64,000 nt of DNA from positions 999,501-1,063,500 of the forward strand of contig NC_091970.1 in NCBI RefSeq assembly GCF_036711975.1, written 5' to 3'. Both the position numbers and the translations under genes were made by a program. The stretch is from Onthophagus taurus (lineage: Eukaryota > Arthropoda > Insecta > Coleoptera > Scarabaeidae). A model generated the notes under the pieces. The model searched no databases, was not told the DNA's origin, and saw only the letters and a program-made list of their open reading frames with translations. Below, piece after piece: positions 63,050 through 64,000 of the stretch; the stretch's first letter is position 1; every line of letters starts with the position of its first letter.

Positions 63050-64000
63050 TTACGTAGCGACTTCCTCCACCATTTCAACATTCTCCATAGTCTCATCTAA
63101 AACGACCAAAACGTCATTAGTAGCTTCTTCATCTTTCAAAATCATGTTACTAGCGTTTAAACCTTCAGAAACCATCTCGTATTCACTCTCAGTTTCCATT
63201 AAACCTTTGTCCATCTCAAAAACTTCGACAGTTTCCCCCGCATGATGTTCCTTAATATGATCCCTTAACGCAAAAGATCTCGCGTACGAAGCCCCGCATA
63301 AACAACAACTATATTTTAAGTTATTTTCTCGTTTATGCGTTTCCATATGGGCCCTAACCGCGTATAATGAAGCGAATGGCCGATTACATTCGGTACAAGT
63401 GAATGGTTTAATGTGACTATTTTTATGCCCGGCTAATTGTACTCCCGTTTTAAAGGCTTTTGGGCAATACGGACATTTATAATTCCTCGCGGTTGAATGA
63501 GTTAATAAGTGGTGATTATAAACGCTGTGGGCTTTAAAGCGTTTTCCGCAATGATTGCATTGATATGGTCGCGCCCCTGAGTGAGTTCTCATATGCAAAG
63601 TTAAACAATAACTAACGCGGAAAGCTTTTCCACAAATTTCACAAACGTGTGGTTTTTCCCCGGTGTGGATTCGTTCGTGTTTAACTTTTTCGTGAGGTCT
63701 CATAAACCGGCGGCCGCAATATTGACATTCGTACGGTCTACTTTGACACAAATGTTTAACGTGATTTTGTAAATTTTCGTAATTTAAAAACGCTTTTTTA
63801 CAATAAGAACATGTAAATTTTTTTCCATTCGAGTGCACCCTCATGTGCATCTCGAGGTTAGTTTTAGTATAAAACTTGCGATTACAAATTTCGCAATCGT
63901 AATTTTGTTCCTCAGTGTGACTTTTCATGTGGACCTCTTCGTATTCTTTGTCGTAGGTTTTATTGCAAATGTGACAGACGAACATGACTCGAACGCCGAT
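63050..64000 (-). CDS. C2H2 zinc-finger protein, C-terminal part
   Basis: The frame is open from the window edge to TAG at 63050. A Met lies at 63985, but five further in-frame codons precede it without a stop, so the true start is probably outside. There are nine fingers in a row; most follow C-x2-C-x12-H-x3-4-H (for example YECQYCGRRFMRPHEKVKH and YQCNHCGKRFKAHSVYNHH). The third ends HVKHLC and may be C2HC. One TGEKP linker joins fingers 4 and 5. The tail of about 75 residues is rich in Glu, Met and Val. It is presumably a nuclear DNA-binding regulator; an N-terminal ZAD or other domain cannot be judged. No specific orthologue is recognised. Confidence 0.9.
   Translation of the reverse strand: MGVRVMFVCHICNKTYDKEYEEVHMKSHTEEQNYDCEICNRKFYTKTNLEMHMRVHSNGKKFTCSYCKKAFLNYENLQNHVKHLCQSRPYECQYCGRRFMRPHEKVKHERIHTGEKPHVCEICGKAFRVSYCLTLHMRTHSGARPYQCNHCGKRFKAHSVYNHHLLTHSTARNYKCPYCPKAFKTGVQLAGHKNSHIKPFTCTECNRPFASLYAVRAHMETHKRENNLKYSCCLCGASYARSFALRDHIKEHHAGETVEVFEMDKGLMETESEYEMVSEGLNASNMILKDEEATNDVLVVLDETMENVEMVEEVAT

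Overview
The window is AT-rich animal nuclear DNA. Intron-containing genes (UBIAD1, ATAD1, PTEN, galactose mutarotase, an Ig/FN3/DB-module receptor, a C2H2 zinc-finger gene) and very heavy tandem-repeat content point to an insect. A beetle is my best guess, but that is inference from gene content and repeat style, not from a diagnostic marker. There is no operon, CRISPR array or other prokaryotic feature. Exon edges below come from reading GT/AG signals and checking that phase is kept across each junction.

Layout. 1-3060: degenerate minisatellite. 3406-3850 (-): first coding exon of a galactose mutarotase, apparently nested inside an intron of the receptor gene that reappears at 3969. 3969-15526 (+): C-terminal 825 codons of an Ig/FN3/DB-module membrane protein in three exons; its 9 kb second intron holds two MITE-like palindromes and a 6.6 kb array of ~298 bp units with a 1192 bp higher-order period. 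17190-18164 (-): intronless UBIAD1. 19087-20278 (+): ATAD1/Msp1 AAA ATPase in two exons, head-to-head with UBIAD1, with an inverted copy of its 5' region beyond the UBIAD1 3' end. 21795-49892 (+): PTEN, six or more exons over 28 kb, its introns filled with four unrelated tandem arrays. A head-to-head pair of small cysteine-rich secreted peptide genes (TIL-like) lies between two of these arrays in PTEN intron 1. 50305-55230: a block downstream of PTEN with a ~294/304 bp array in which each unit carries a CTCF-like CCACCAGGTGGCGC motif. 56.7-61.5 kb: mobile-element debris, including an 1140 bp hAT-like element with a perfect 8 bp target duplication and a frameshifted transposon-type gene. 63050-64000 (-): C2H2 zinc-finger gene running off the window.

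Most notable. (1) PTEN exon 1 joins in frame to give a 93-residue N-terminal extension beginning MGICYSC followed by a basic stretch, which reads as a myristoylation/palmitoylation anchor not present in the canonical start. (2) PTEN has alternative 3' terminal exons; one ends in -STYL, a class I PDZ ligand. (3) The downstream array offers 14 regularly spaced CTCF-like sites in one orientation. (4) Roughly half the window is tandem repeat, nearly all of it intronic or next to genes, in at least eight families.

Limits: no homology search was run. Family names rest on recognised motifs, and repeat boundaries are good to about 20-50 bases.
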